Below are positions 21,466 through 33,299 of a stretch of 64,000 nucleotides of DNA, one piece after another. The DNA lies in the NCBI GenBank assembly GCA_004352715.1, contig SCFE01000102.1, positions 984,745-1,048,744 on the forward strand, given 5' to 3'. Position numbers and translations under genes: made by a program. Positions within the stretch are counted from its first letter, which is position 1, and each line of letters opens with the position of its first letter. Source of the DNA: Hofstenia miamia. Its lineage: Eukaryota; Xenacoelomorpha; Acoela. The notes beneath the pieces were generated by a model that was not told the DNA's origin, ran no database searches, and saw nothing but the letters and a program-made list of their open reading frames with translations.

Positions 21466-22185
21466 TTGATTTCTAGAATAATTCAATACATGTAATTTAG
21501 TTGAATTTAAAAATAAGAAATTAAGAAATAATAATGTATAAATAATTCCTTTCAGTCAATTGTTAGTTAAAGAAAAATATAAATTCAGCAAATGTGAATA
21601 AAACAAAATACTTGATAAACTAATAAAACATATAAATTTATTTAAAGCAAAATGCCTTTGAAATTGTTGACCCAGTTTGCCTTGCTTTTTAACTAGCTTC
21701 AAAGCAGAGAGTTGATTAGTCACAATTTGATATTCCACTTTTTCATAACTTTATTTTACAGGTTTCATTCTCTGCCTCCCCATTGTATTGTAGTTACCAT
21801 AGAATTAGAATACATTTTTCAGATGATTCACTGTTCTTCTAGCTGGCATGATGCCACAGACATCTTTTTTCCATTTCAATCATTAAAATAGTCACAATTC
21901 CATGCTATGCTCTGCATTTTTCTAAGCATATATACTTGTAAATACATGTACCAAGTTATACAATAAATATTTTGTATTAATCAAAAGCAAAACATGTAAA
22001 GATCATTTGAGTTCTAGAACAGCTGATAATATAATACATATAGTTTAGTTGTTAGTTAAAAATAAGAAATTAAACAAAATGGTTATGTATAACATAATTC
22101 CTTTCAGTCAATTGGTAGTTAATGAAAAATAAAAATTAAACAAATGTGATTAATCAAAATATTCAATAAACAAATAATGCATAAT
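21466..22185 (+). repeat. Direct repeat pair, ~170-bp units 546 bp apart
   Basis: 21466-21640 and 22012-22185 share 'aaaaataagaaatta', 'ataattcctttcagtcaatt', 'gtagttaa.gaaaaat' and 'caaatgtgat/aata'. The stretch between them contains an R4 copy (about 21750-21965). Non-coding. Confidence 0.6.
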
Positions 22186-22457
22186 ATGTGTGCATATATA
22201 ACAAAATCTCCAACAAATGTACTTGTAAATTCTAAAATTATTCATAGATTATTCATGTGATGTGCAAATATGCATCAGGTAACCACACCCCTTATTATTC
22301 ATGAAATAATTACAGGTTTTTGACTCATCAATTAGCACCTGTCAATCAATTCTTAAAAAATGTGATGAAAGAATTTTGTTGAAATTGCTTTGCAATTACT
22401 TTGGAATCTCTCATCAAAAATTTTTTTTTGGAATCTCTAATTAAAAAAAACGATATA

Positions 22458-22755
22458 TGCTAGCAGTCTTAATGAATAATTGTATTGACATTATATCTCT
22501 TTATTAATAAGGTATTGTATTGAATCCAACCAGGTCTATGACATATCATAATTTTGGAGAAATTTTTATTCATGTATATGCATAGTTTACATACATATAT
22601 ATTAAATGTCTTAACAATTAGACTATTTGCAGAAACATCCTAAGTAGTGTTAAGAATTAGTTGTTTTGTATTCAAATTGATTGATATTTTAAAAATGTGG
22701 AGGCATATTTTCCTTAAGAAAAAATACAAGTATCATTAAAATACATAATTTTATT
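22458..22755 (+). repeat. Dispersed repeat R5, copy 2
   Basis: Direct diverged copy of 7268-7575; see there for shared words. Confidence 0.65.
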
Positions 22756-23464
22756 TAAAATTTAGCATGTAATTTTATTTTGGAAGGCGTAAATACATAT
22801 TCCTTTTCAGATTTATTTTTTTAATGTTTGTATTTTACATCAAAACATTGGCAGGTATAATATCATTTTACAACTATCCCATGTTTAATTATTTCAATCT
22901 TAGAAATATACATATAATTTCAACAAAGCTCATTAGCAGGCAGAAATGGTGAAAATTCCATTGTTTTAACTAGAACAATGTGGTTTTTAATGAAATAATC
23001 AGTCTTTATGGAGAGTTTAATTGTGGAAGTTGGTTTCTTGTTTACTGTGGTAAGTCATTTTTTGAAATGAAGAATTCTCTTTTCTAGTGTAACTTATACA
23101 ACTAATGAAATTTGAAGTTATTTAATGTCTTTCTCAATGCATTAAAATCTTATATATGTCTATGGATATATTTTTATAATGAACACCACATTCATGTAGA
23201 AGAGTGGAAATCAAAAATCAATTATCCTTTTCAAATAATGTACATTAAAGATTTCAATGCATTTAAACCATGATTGTTATGTCATTTGCCCATTTCTATA
23301 ATTCCATCTCATGTATGTGTGTAACACATAGTGTAAATATTAGCTTATAGTGGTTAATCAACTTGCAATAAAAAATGGAGATATAATCAAACCATTATAC
23401 AAAAGAGAGATGGCTTAGTGATCAAGTGTACAATTGCATTTCATAATAATAAATTAATTTATAT
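22756..23464. other. AT-rich non-coding stretch
   Basis: No gene or element seen. It ends at the LTR start of element A. The bases before the LTR (ttatat) have no matching copy on the other side because A runs into B. Confidence 0.5.
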
Positions 23465-23533
23465 TGTAGAGTCACTCAGGGAAATTTCGTGATTATTATT
23501 TATTTTTTATTTCTTTTTGTATTAACGTCACCA

Positions 23534-23541
23534 TGACGTCA
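23534..23541 (+). promoter_or_regulatory. CRE palindrome in LTR1
   Basis: TGACGTCA, kept unmutated although it holds a CpG and surrounding CpGs have decayed. Confidence 0.6.
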
Positions 23542-23720
23542 GAGTTATTTCATTTCGTTATTTTGAGCTCAGGTTTACAAAGGAAATCATGTCCCCTCAA
23601 AGGTGCTAAATGTGTTGCTCAAATTGAATTTGATTTGCAAGGGAAATCGAGAACATGAATAGCTAATGATTAACTGTGATTGTAAACTAAGACAGGTAGT
23701 TATTTATTGTTTTAGCTGTG

Positions 23721-23727
23721 TATAAAA
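23721..23727 (+). promoter_or_regulatory. TATA box in LTR1
   Basis: TATAAAA followed by a G-rich start region; aligned with the TATA-like boxes of the other LTRs. Confidence 0.55.
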
Positions 23728-24015
23728 TGAGGAACACTGTTGAGAAAAGTTAATAGATTTTATCTAGCTTCAATTACTGTCTACTGTTCTCTCTGTTACT
23801 TTACTTATCATTTTTTGATCATGAATATAATTGCTTAAGCTTGGCGACAATTTGGGAGTGCTTTCTTAAAGTACAGGGCGACACGTAGCTCCTGGTGATC
23901 ATTAGATCTTCCCAGCCCAAATTGTGGACTCATTAAGTTACGGATANGTTATTTATAGTGAACCTTCTGCAGAGTCAATTAGTTTTATAGTACAATTACA
24001 GCCCACGATTCTACA

Positions 24016-24031
24016 TGGCGACCATGACAGG
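24016..24031 (+). other. Primer binding site of element A
   Basis: TGGCGACCATGACAGG immediately after the LTR. Confidence 0.75.
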
Positions 24032-24442
24032 ATGCTGACGTGATAACAACATATTCTCAGTTGTCTCTTTTGATGGTTTGGATTTGGTTTTTCGGTTTAG
24101 TTTTGGTGCTCATCAGCTGGGATAGTTGTTTCTCCTGATGGCAATTAGATTTCAGTGCAAATCTACCAACTGATGTATACAGATCCTTCTTCTCTCCATT
24201 AGGAAGGCAATCACATTTTTTTTAAGTGTTCTGTTTAGTGTATGTTTGTGTTTTACTTGTTACAACTCTGTTTTTGTCTCAGTGCTTCATGTGTTGGATT
24301 TATTACCAAGTGCTGCCGTAATCCCACATTTGGGTTTGAACTCTGTGATTTTTATGAGCTGCGTGTTTCTTCTGTGGCTGGGAAGTGCTCCCAGATGTCC
24401 ATTATTATAGTTATTATTTCTTGTTACTTTTCTTGTAGATTA
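24032..24442 (+). other. Leader between primer site and gag of element A
   Basis: About 410 nt, conserved in element B (34281-34687). It holds an in-frame upstream extension of gag starting at the ATG at 24242, rich in Cys and hydrophobic residues and unlike the rest of gag. The sequence before the gag ATG (tacttttcttgtag) looks like a 3' splice site. I take 24443 as the likely gag start because the product from there is protein-like and the part before is not. Confidence 0.45.
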
Positions 24443-26212
24443 ATGGATTCAAATCATACAGTTACTTATTCTCCTAGTTTTGGGACTCCTCTGAGTGTCC
24501 CCTGTGTAAGCATTGGCAACCAGGACCTTGCCCCTTGCACCGTTGGATCATTGTTAAATTTCTGTCCTCTGACTTCTCCTACCCAAACGTCTCAACATCA
24601 AGATCATCTGGCATCAACTAGTCCATATCCACGCAAGGGTACTTGTAGCCCTGACATCCAGTGACTGCTTCGCAGAATCTTAAATACACAAAATGCTCCT
24701 CCCATTCCATTTTGTCCTGATCATCGTGTTGACAATGCAATGAACTCTTTGCCTCATTTTGATACCCAACAGATGGAAATCGAGCATTTGAAAGATGCCT
24801 TATCGCAGCAGGTAGCTATGAGAATGGATAGTGAGCGCCAGGTTGAATCTCTGCAAGCCAAACTTAATACTCAACATGTTGCATACCAGAAAATGGAAAT
24901 GTGAATGCTCGAATCAACTGTTGCCTTGGAATTCCAAATTCATGAGTTGAAAACTCAGATGGCTAAGTTGGAAGAGGCTAACCTTTTGAAATTCCCAGTT
25001 GATGAATTTGTTACTCATGCTACATTAAATGAAGCTTTAGGGGATTTGGCTGAGAAGATAACTGATCAATTTGCCCAGATGATTCAAGGTAGAACTGCAA
25101 CCCCGGTTCTGTTGAATGCACCAACACTTTTCCAATGTGATGAAAGTAAGAAGATGATTCCCCCTACTTCAGTGTCATCTTGCATAAATTCATTTGTGTC
25201 ATCTAATCCTACGTTTACACAAGCATCCATTGCCACAGTTGCTACTCCTCTGAGAGATCGAGATTTTGTCCCTACAGTTCATGTGCAGCCACCTTGTGCT
25301 TCTGCATTAACTAGCTCAAAGGAACATATGTCTGATGCCTTGAGCCCGCTAAATGGTATTACCTCAGATAGGCGACCCCGATTTTGTCATTCAATTCTTC
25401 CTGTCGAGACTCCCAGACAAATACCAGTGCACAGTAAACATTCAGTTTTACCTAAATTCATGGGGCAAATCGATGCAGTTTCACAATCCTTTGAAGAGTG
25501 GTTTTTTCTGTTCAAGCTTCACATGAAACAATATAAGACCTCTCAAGAAGACGCAGTATCACAATTTCCACTGTATTTGAGCGGGCTCGTCGCGTACAAT
25601 CAATACATGATGTTGGATCGGAATATCAAGACTGATTATCAATTGTTAGTCGGATTTTTTGAGGATCACTACAGGGCTCCTCATATAAAACACCAATACA
25701 AGACGCTGCTTTGTGATATGTCTTTTAAGAGAGGCCACGATATTCGTAATTACATTACACAGGTCTAGAGACTTTTTTGATTGAGTAGTCTGTCTCCTGA
25801 ATACTCTAGGCATGACCTTTTCTTGTATATCTGTAGAGGGTTCCCTCCTTCAATCCGTAGTCGCCTGGAAATGAAATGCAACCCAGAAGAGAGTTTGCAC
25901 GATATCATAAGAAAAGCGATTAGCGTAGTATACATGATCTATAATTCCAATCGAATTGATAAAGATCTCTATGAGCTATCTGGCACCAATGGAAAAGCAG
26001 AGCCTAAAAAGACCATTCTGAAGAAGGATTTTGACATGTCTTCAGTCAGGTGTTTCCGTTGTGGCGAAAAGGGTCATTTCAAATCTAATTGTAAAGCAAA
26101 GATTCAAATTGTTGCTGAAGGTGAGGGTTTCTTAGTTGATGAGCCTACTACATCCTCTACTGATACATTATTAGTAGATTTGACAGAAAACGAGTCATCA
26201 CATTTAAATTAA
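24443..26212 (+). pseudogene. gag: Element A gag
   Basis: Structural polyprotein of about 590 codons. N-terminal S/T/P-rich part; coiled coil (residues about 110-180, with MEIEHLKDALSQQ and HELKTQMAK); capsid-like region (SFEEWFFLFKLHMKQY, LPLYLSG, about residues 350-470); CCHC knuckle CFRCGEKGHFKSNC at 26051-26092. Stops break it at 24662, 24902, 25766 and 25778. Three of these (24662, 24902, 25778) are TGA where element B has CGA. It ends with TAA at 26210, directly after a slippery heptamer. Confidence 0.88.
26203..26209 (+). promoter_or_regulatory. -1 ribosomal frameshift heptamer at the gag stop, element A
   Basis: T TTA AAT read in the gag frame fits X XXY YYZ and is followed at once by the TAA stop. 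The protease-RT frame is exactly the -1 frame. A GC-rich hairpin follows (see element B, where it is intact). The heptamer is identical in B and E. Function is inferred. Confidence 0.65.
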
Positions 26213-27925
26213 ATGGAGCGCCGACTCCTTCAAAACGCGCACGGGATGTATTGGTGATCACTAATATGATAAGGAAGAACCTAATTCCTGTGGAAATGAA
26301 TGGATGAATTATTAATGCTACTATTGACACCGGAGCTGCGGCGTCAATCATAAGTGATGAATGCTGCCAAGACATTTGCTTTAACCGTGACTCGCTCAAT
26401 TCCTCATCTGACGTCAAACTCATTGATGCGTTGGGAAATGTAATCTCATTGAAAGGGAAATTAAAAAATGCCTTGTTAAAAATTCGTGCCGAACAATTTG
26501 AAGTCGATCTTATTGTCATCGATACTGCTAATCACCAACTCCCCTATGATTTGATCTTGGGTAATGACTTTCTGGAGCAAAACTCATGTGTAATCGATTA
26601 TCAAAATAATACAATATCTATAAAGGACCAAGACGCTACGCAGCTAGCTACGATTCCTGAACGGGAAGTTGTGTTTAACTTGAAAGAGCCTGTCTACTTA
26701 GAAGCTAAGCACTGGACCTGAGTAGCTGTGTTTTCGAATTCAGAAATGAATGGAGACGTGATGATAGCTGGCCAGAGGGGCAAATACATCAAAGGCATCT
26801 CCTTTTCAACTGACTTATGTAAAGTAAGTTCAGGAAAGACCTATGTTACTATTCTTAACGGATCAAAACACCCGGTGTGATTTAAAGAATCTGATCTCCA
26901 GATAATCAGCATACCAGTTCAGGTTGAAAGTGTCGAGACCTCATGTTTATCCATCTGTACTGCCATCCACGATCTTGAAGAGTTGTCCACTGTTAAGATC
27001 CCCACTGTGAATAACGAGACCCATTCACATCTAAATGATATCGAGAAAAAGTCGCTCATTTCTATACTGCAGAGCAAGAGTGAGGTGTTTAATTATGGTA
27101 CAATTAGTGTGGGGCAGGCAATTGGAGAAGAACATGCGATTGAAGTAAAGCAAGAGAAACCAATTCGATTACCTGTCCGTCGAGTTCCAGAAAACCTAAA
27201 AGCGGAATATGAGAAAATTCTAAAAGACTTGATAGAGAGTGGGATAATCCAGGGAAGCAATAGTCCCTACGCAGCCCCCACCATGTTTATTAGACAAGGG
27301 GAGAAATACAGACTCTGTATTGATTTTCGAAAACTGAATGACATTACGATCAAAGATGCTTACCCATTACCTCGAATCAAGGATCTGCTATATGATGCCA
27401 GTAGATATAAGTTTTTCTCTTGCCTCGATCTCTGTAAGGCCTATTGGCAGGTACCAATGCGTCTGTCCGATATTCCAAAGACCGCATTTATTACACCCTA
27501 CAGTTTGTATGAATGGAAATACATGGCCTTTGGTTTATGCAATGCTCCTGCTACTTTTCAGTGATATGTCACCAAGGTCTTAACTAACGATTACAATATT
27601 CTTGAACCTGGGATTTCTGCATATATAGATGATATTCTGGTAGCCAGCGACACATTTGATGAACATCTTGAGAAATTAAATAGAACTTTGGAGTTGTTGC
27701 AGAAAGCTGGTCTCAAGGTGAATGGGAATAAATGCTCTTTAGTACAGATTAAAGTCACTTTTCTTGGCAGAGTGATTGAGCACGGATGAATCTCAATAAA
27801 AACCAATGCAAAGCAATTTTTAGAATGAATTGAGACACCTCGGAGCAGAAAAGATGTGCAGAGGTTAATGGGATTCCTGAATTATTACGGAATGTTTATC
27901 CCAGATTTAGCTGAAAAGACAAAAT

Positions 27926-28894
27926 CTATTACTAATTTGCTTAAAAAATCCCACGAATTTAAATGGACTTGGACTGAGCAGGAGGCATTAGAAGGGATAA
28001 AAACCGAACTACAGAAGATACTGTCGTTGAATACCCCAGATTACACAAAGGAGTTCATTATCGACTGTGATGCAAGCTCTGTTGCCATTAGTGGCATATT
28101 GAGCCAGGAGATCAATGGAGTTGAATGTCCAGTTCAGTATTTTAGCAGAAAATTACGAGCTGCTGAGAAAAATTATGGTGCAACCAAATGTGAAATGCTA
28201 GCATTAGTAGAGTCACTAAAGAAGTTCTGTTATTTCATCTTAGGTAGAAAATTCATCGTGCACACTGATAACAGCGCACTAGTCTGGCTTAAAAAATTTT
28301 CAGGAGATTGGTCCAACATAGTAGCCAGATGGATAGAATATCTAAACGACTTCTCCTTTTCTATCAAACACCGTCCCAGACGTCTACATTTGAAAGCGGA
28401 TTATTGGACNCTATTACTCATTTGCTTAAAAAATCCCATGAATTTAAATGGACTTGGACTGAGCAGGAGGCATTAGAAGGGATAAAAACCGAACTACAGA
28501 AGATACTGTCGTTGAATACCCCAGATTACACAAAGGAGTTCATTATCGACTGTGATGCAAGCTCTGTTGCCATTAGTGGCATATTGAGCCAGGAGATCAA
28601 TGGAGTTGAATGTCCAGTTCAGTATTTTAGCAGAAAATTACGAGCTGCTGAGAAAAATTATGGTGCAACCAAATGTGAAATGCTAGCATTAGTAGAGTCA
28701 CTAAAGAAGTTCTGTTATTTCATCTTAGGTAGAAAATTCATCGTGCACACTGATAACAGCGCACTAGTCTGGCTTAAAAAATTTTCAGGAGATTGGTCCA
28801 ACATAGTAGCCAGATGGATAGAACATCTAAACGACTTCTCCTTTTCTATCAAACACCGTCCCAGACGTCTACATTTGAAAGCGGATTATTGGAC
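27926..28894 (+). repeat. 484-bp near-identical tandem duplication joined by one N (28410)
   Basis: 27926-28409 and 28411-28894 cover the RNase H region and differ at about three positions. Such identity inside a decayed element, with an N exactly at the joint and no duplication in B or E, points to an assembly artefact rather than a real duplication. Confidence 0.9.
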
Positions 28895-30582
28895 TGCTTT
28901 GCCAAGTTATGAAAGGGACTTGAAAAAGCCAGCTGGAGAAAAAATCCCCTTCGCATTCATACCCCACACTGAGTATGAATTAATTCCTGAGATAAATGCA
29001 GATCGAAATGGTAAAGAAATTTTGCCGATTCTAATCCGTGAGGAGATATCAGAAGAAGAGATTATTAAACACCAACAAAACGATCTCATTCTATCCGATA
29101 TTATGAAAAGAACGAAGGACCCCTTCTTTCCTCTCTCACCAATGGCGACTAGATATTTCAATCGATACAATTGGACAACAACGGAGAAGGGTTTATTATA
29201 TGTAAAGAGTCGAAATAACCGTCTTGCTATTCCGGAATATTTTAAAAGAGATCTCGTGAGGAGGGTTCACAAAAAAGGTCATTTAGGAATTATCCAAACA
29301 GAAAAGACATTCAATTCTCGCTATGTGACTATCGGAATTAGATCAACTGTTCAAGATGTCATTGACAAATGTAAAAAGTGTTTGTTAACTAATTCTGCTC
29401 ACTTTCCAGAGCAATGGGCCGCATTGGAATGTCGTGCTGCATCAAGCCCCAATGAAATTGTACATATGGACTTAGAGCAACTGTCTCGTGATAGTGACGG
29501 ATTTCAGTATCTGTTAGTGCTAGTTGATCATTTCACTAAGTACGCCCGAATCATTCCCATGGATAGCACACTCGCTGAAAAAGTAGCTGATAAGATAGTC
29601 AAGGAGTGGATTTTAAAATATGGCCCTATGTCTCGTCTGGTCTCGGATCGTGGTCCGCAATTCGAAAGCAATTTGATAAAAACCCTTATGTCTGAATTGG
29701 AAATATTACATGACTTTACCACGGCTTATCACCCTCAGGCGAATGGATTAGTGGAGCGACTCAATAGAACTTTGATAAAATTAATTAGGGTGGCGGTATC
29801 ATGAGCAGCAGGAAAAAATTGGCGACGGGTAATTGAGTGCATCGAATTTTTTTATAATACATCAGTTCATTCAACCACCAGGATAAGTCCTTTTAAAGCT
29901 ATGTTCGGGCGTGAAGCTCTAACTTCTTTATCAATGATGTATCCGAATTACTCAGACATTACCTTAGAAAGATATGTCAATCAGTTGCTACGTGACATGC
30001 AGGAGATTCATTTAACCATTGCTCATAATACCTCTCAATCTTGTATAAGGCAGAAGCGAACGTTTAATAAAAAATTATATGGCGAATCTCATAGACGTGG
30101 CGACAAAGTATTTGCATATTTGCCTCGTGTTACAACTGATCACAATCAGGTCAGAAAATTAGCCAATAATTGGCAAGGACCATTTACGGTTGAGAAAGTG
30201 CTCGACCACAACACATATACACTTAGTAACGGGAGAACCGTACATTTCCAGCGATTAAAACGAGCTATTAAAGACATTGAGAATGTCATCATTGATGACA
30301 ATAACGAATATACCTTAATTGATAACGGTATTGATGAATATGCAACTTATGATAATTTAACGGAATTTGCTGAAGAAGATCTAGATGATACCGATTTTGA
30401 ACCTGAAATAATAGATAATTGTAGTTCACGAGTTTTGCCTTCAAGGCGCACCAGAGTTAATCAAACTTACGATCCCAACATTTGGGACCTTAACCTTATA
30501 GATATGTTTAGGAATGATACCGATAGGGAAGAAACGCGAGTCGCCAGCTCCTCTGTCCTGTTGCCGCAGAGTCAGATGAAAG

Positions 30583-33290
30583 ATGGAGGTTAGTCACGAT
30601 TCCTCCTCATCCAGGCGTGATGAGGCTCATACCAACAAACGAGGACGACATGAAGGTGCTGAGGAGAACCCTATACCGTGCAGGCAATACGTAGCTCCAT
30701 GCTTAGGTGAGCAGATAGCATCTACACCATCCTCATCTCACTACTCTGTGGGGGGATACATACCTCCACGCGTGCGAGCAGAGCTGGCACAATCAACTTC
30801 ACAAACTGTTAAACCTAAAACTTTACGTTACCCTTTTAGTGCAGTACAAAGTGTAAAGACATCCCCTAAGAGTGATTCGATAGCCCCCTCAACCTCTGAT
30901 ACTTCTGTTACTTCATCAGTTAGGTCTCAGAAAATGGAAGAACACAAGCAAAGGATGTCCACAGTTGGTGCGGATACATTACACACTTATTTCATAGCTC
31001 CACGTTGAGCAGTGCATTACATTCATGATGACATTTCAGAGGCCACTCAGAATCAGTTACAATGGACATATAACACCAAAAAGTTAAGTTGTTCAACAGA
31101 CATAATACCTTTTATAATTGACACAGAAAGACATCCACAAATAAATTGCATTATTTGTTATGATTCCAGCATGCTCGAGGAAATCAGCCGGTTATATTGG
31201 CGAAGCACAGTCCACATTTCTTTCAACAAAGATTTTACCACACACAACCTCTGCAAGTTTTTAAATACTGGCAGTACAATAAGAAGCTTCGAATCAGTTA
31301 ATATTGATTTCCCAAACCTGTTGGTCATTTATTTCCTTAGAATTCATGAGGTTCAAGATGAACAAATAATGGAGCAGATCAAAATTGCGTACTGTATAGC
31401 CAAGGTTGAAGGAGTACATCTGGTAATAGTTCTCTGGGAAGAACATGAAGACAACATCCCCGAGGCAGTTGAAAGCCTACACTACAGGATGGAAAATTTC
31501 ATCATTCTTTACAAATCCTACTACAGTCAGATTTCACTGCCAATCTCCCACGAGTCCTCAATTACAAAATTACTACTCACAGATCTTATGTTATGTGAGA
31601 AAATCCCTTCACATAAATTAGCCGTAGATAAAAAACTAATAGTTGATACGATATTGCAGTCACAAACTCTAGAACTGCTTACCATTAGCTTGATAAACAA
31701 CATCACGGATATGAGAGTCAGCTTTGCTTTTGCTCAAAGTGTTGGAACTTTACAAGAGATCCAAGCCATATGGACAGATATAAAAGCCACTAAAAACCTT
31801 GAGTCAGACTGGCCCAACATAGACATCAGGAGCCCAAGCTCCCAATACCATCAGTCTGTGGAAAGAGTGCTATGGGAAATCAAATTCTCTTACGAGATAC
31901 AAGACTGAAAAAATAATCAAATCAATGTTATTTTCGGAAGACAGAGTACTCGATATTTACTCAAGAGGTGCCATCTGGATTTTGTCTATATATCTGACAA
32001 GAAACCCACATATCACATTACCAATCAATCAAAACAAACGTAAAACCACGTCAAAACTGGCGGTCCACGAAATTGCTATATGTCCATTAACATGGAAGGT
32101 AAAAAATTGGCTACTACACAAATGCGTGCCGCCATCATTACTGTGCAAAACCAACCGAGCGATGGACCACTATGAAAAATATTATGCCTGACTGGTGGGG
32201 GCGAGTAGTACAACAGGAAAAATGTCGATCATTTTGATAAGCAATAGGTTGGGAATTTGTCTGTCAGACATTAATATTTTCTCTGAAACTATGAAAAAGT
32301 ACATGTGGGGTGCCACTGCTGAAACTAAGTTTGCCATCTTTTCTTCAGAGAATGCCTGTTAAGCACCAAAAGATTAGTCAAAAGAAAACCTGGTTCTACA
32401 AAGACATTTTTGGAGTTAGTAAGAATGAGAGAGATAATAGAAAAGAAAGAACAATTCTTAGAAAAATCTCAGCCCACCTTCCTGATAAGATGAATTACAT
32501 GAGTACCACTGTGGAAGCAAATAAATTGATGAAATCTGACGAATACAAGTCGGCCCGTGGAAAGTTACTAGCTGGGGATAATAAGGAGAGAATCTTTCTA
32601 GATGGAAAGTTAACAATCTGCGATGTCTTTAATAAAGGAACCGCAATTAGTGAGCAATTGAGGAAGATCCACAAAACCATACGAACTACTGACCCTCGAG
32701 TGTTAATTCTTTTTCAGTCTGCTGGAGACCTTATGTGGATCAATAACGTAGAAACGACCACAAGATATTACGATGTGACGAAACGTATTGAAATAATAAC
32801 AATGCTTCGCGCTGATGTTTCCTACCCCGATGAGATGACGCTAAGTCAGGTACAGGAGTTTTGCTCTTTATTTATGCATCATGCGAGCCCGTATGGGGTC
32901 ATTGCAAGAGGTGTTTGAACATTTCTACCCCGACACCCGGATTCGATCTGAGGATGCTCACACCTCCGACACAGACGCAGTAATAACATTGATGATTGCT
33001 ATGAAAGGATTTCGCCTCTACGAAAGATTCCATGACACCTTCACTCGTCGCTTAAACAACTTAAGGAAGAATTGTCCCATCAGCAACCGGCTGCCTACAA
33101 TCCACTATTTCAAGCTGAAAGACGAAGTGGTAACACAAAGGGAGGTCTTAATGCAATTATCACGTGAGCCACAGTATGCTGAACTAGAACAATGGGAAGG
33201 TGAACTGGCGATGGAAATGGTGATGGCTACGCAACACATAGTTTCAGGTCCTACTCTCCACCTGTTGCTGCAAAAAATTAATTTGAGCAA
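30583..33290 (+). pseudogene. Element A third ORF (unknown post-integrase protein)
   Basis: It starts at an ATG overlapping the pol stop by 11 nt, in another frame. An S/T/R-rich N-terminus (SSSRRDEAHTNKRGRHEG; PSTSDTSVTSSVRS) is followed by an alpha/beta-looking segment (31060-31500: IICYDSSMLEEISR ... NLLVIYFLRI). Later come MKKYMWGAT (about 32290-32316) and a second alpha/beta-looking segment (32590-32900: RIFLDGKLTI ... VLILFQSAGD ... YYDVTKRIEIITML). A helical C-terminus ends INLSKGG at the purine tract. It is broken at 31006, 31908, 32190, near 32350 and near 32900. No signal peptide, TM segment or fusion peptide was seen, so I do not call it env. A homologue is present in B, C and E. 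Confidence 0.72.
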
Positions 33291-33299
33291 AGGGGGGCG
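33286..33299 (+). other. Polypurine tract of element A
   Basis: AGCAAAGGGGGGCG directly before the 3' LTR; the usual plus-strand primer position. Confidence 0.8.

Larger units (their letters stand above)
23465..24015 (+). repeat. LTR subfamily 1, 5' LTR of element A (internally shortened)
   Basis: TGTAGAGTCACTC ... TTCTACA, 551 bp against 965 bp for the 3' copy. About 420 bp are missing at the single N at 23947, so the shortening may be an assembly join. It carries CRE (23534) and TATAAAA (23721). Confidence 0.9.
26203..30593 (+). pseudogene. pol: Element A pol: protease, RT, RNase H, integrase
   Basis: Protease DTG at 26326-26334 and LGNDFL; RT with YIDD at 27622-27633; RNase H (IIDCDASS); integrase HHCC finger (HKKGHLGI, CKKC), catalytic core (VHMDLE, SDRGPQF, NGLVERLN) and a C-terminal GPF module (WQGPFTVEK). 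All family hallmarks of Ty3/Gypsy pol are in the usual order, so it would have been a full replication polyprotein. It is broken by TGA at 26305, 26719, 26878, 27562, 27787, 27826 and 29802, most at former CGA codons. It also carries a 484-bp tandem duplication around the N at 28410. The C-terminal tail ends in MKDGG, overlapping the third ORF by 11 nt. Confidence 0.9.

Noticed and set aside
23465-24015. Target-site duplication for element A
   Set aside because: Its 3' side is element B, so no flanking copy can be compared. The ttatat before the LTR has no partner.
30583-33290. Third ORF as a retroviral-type env gene
   Set aside because: It has the env position, but no signal peptide, furin-like site, fusion peptide or TM segment was seen in A or C.
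33105-33290. Minus-strand open frame
   Set aside because: Antisense shadow of the third ORF end of element A.
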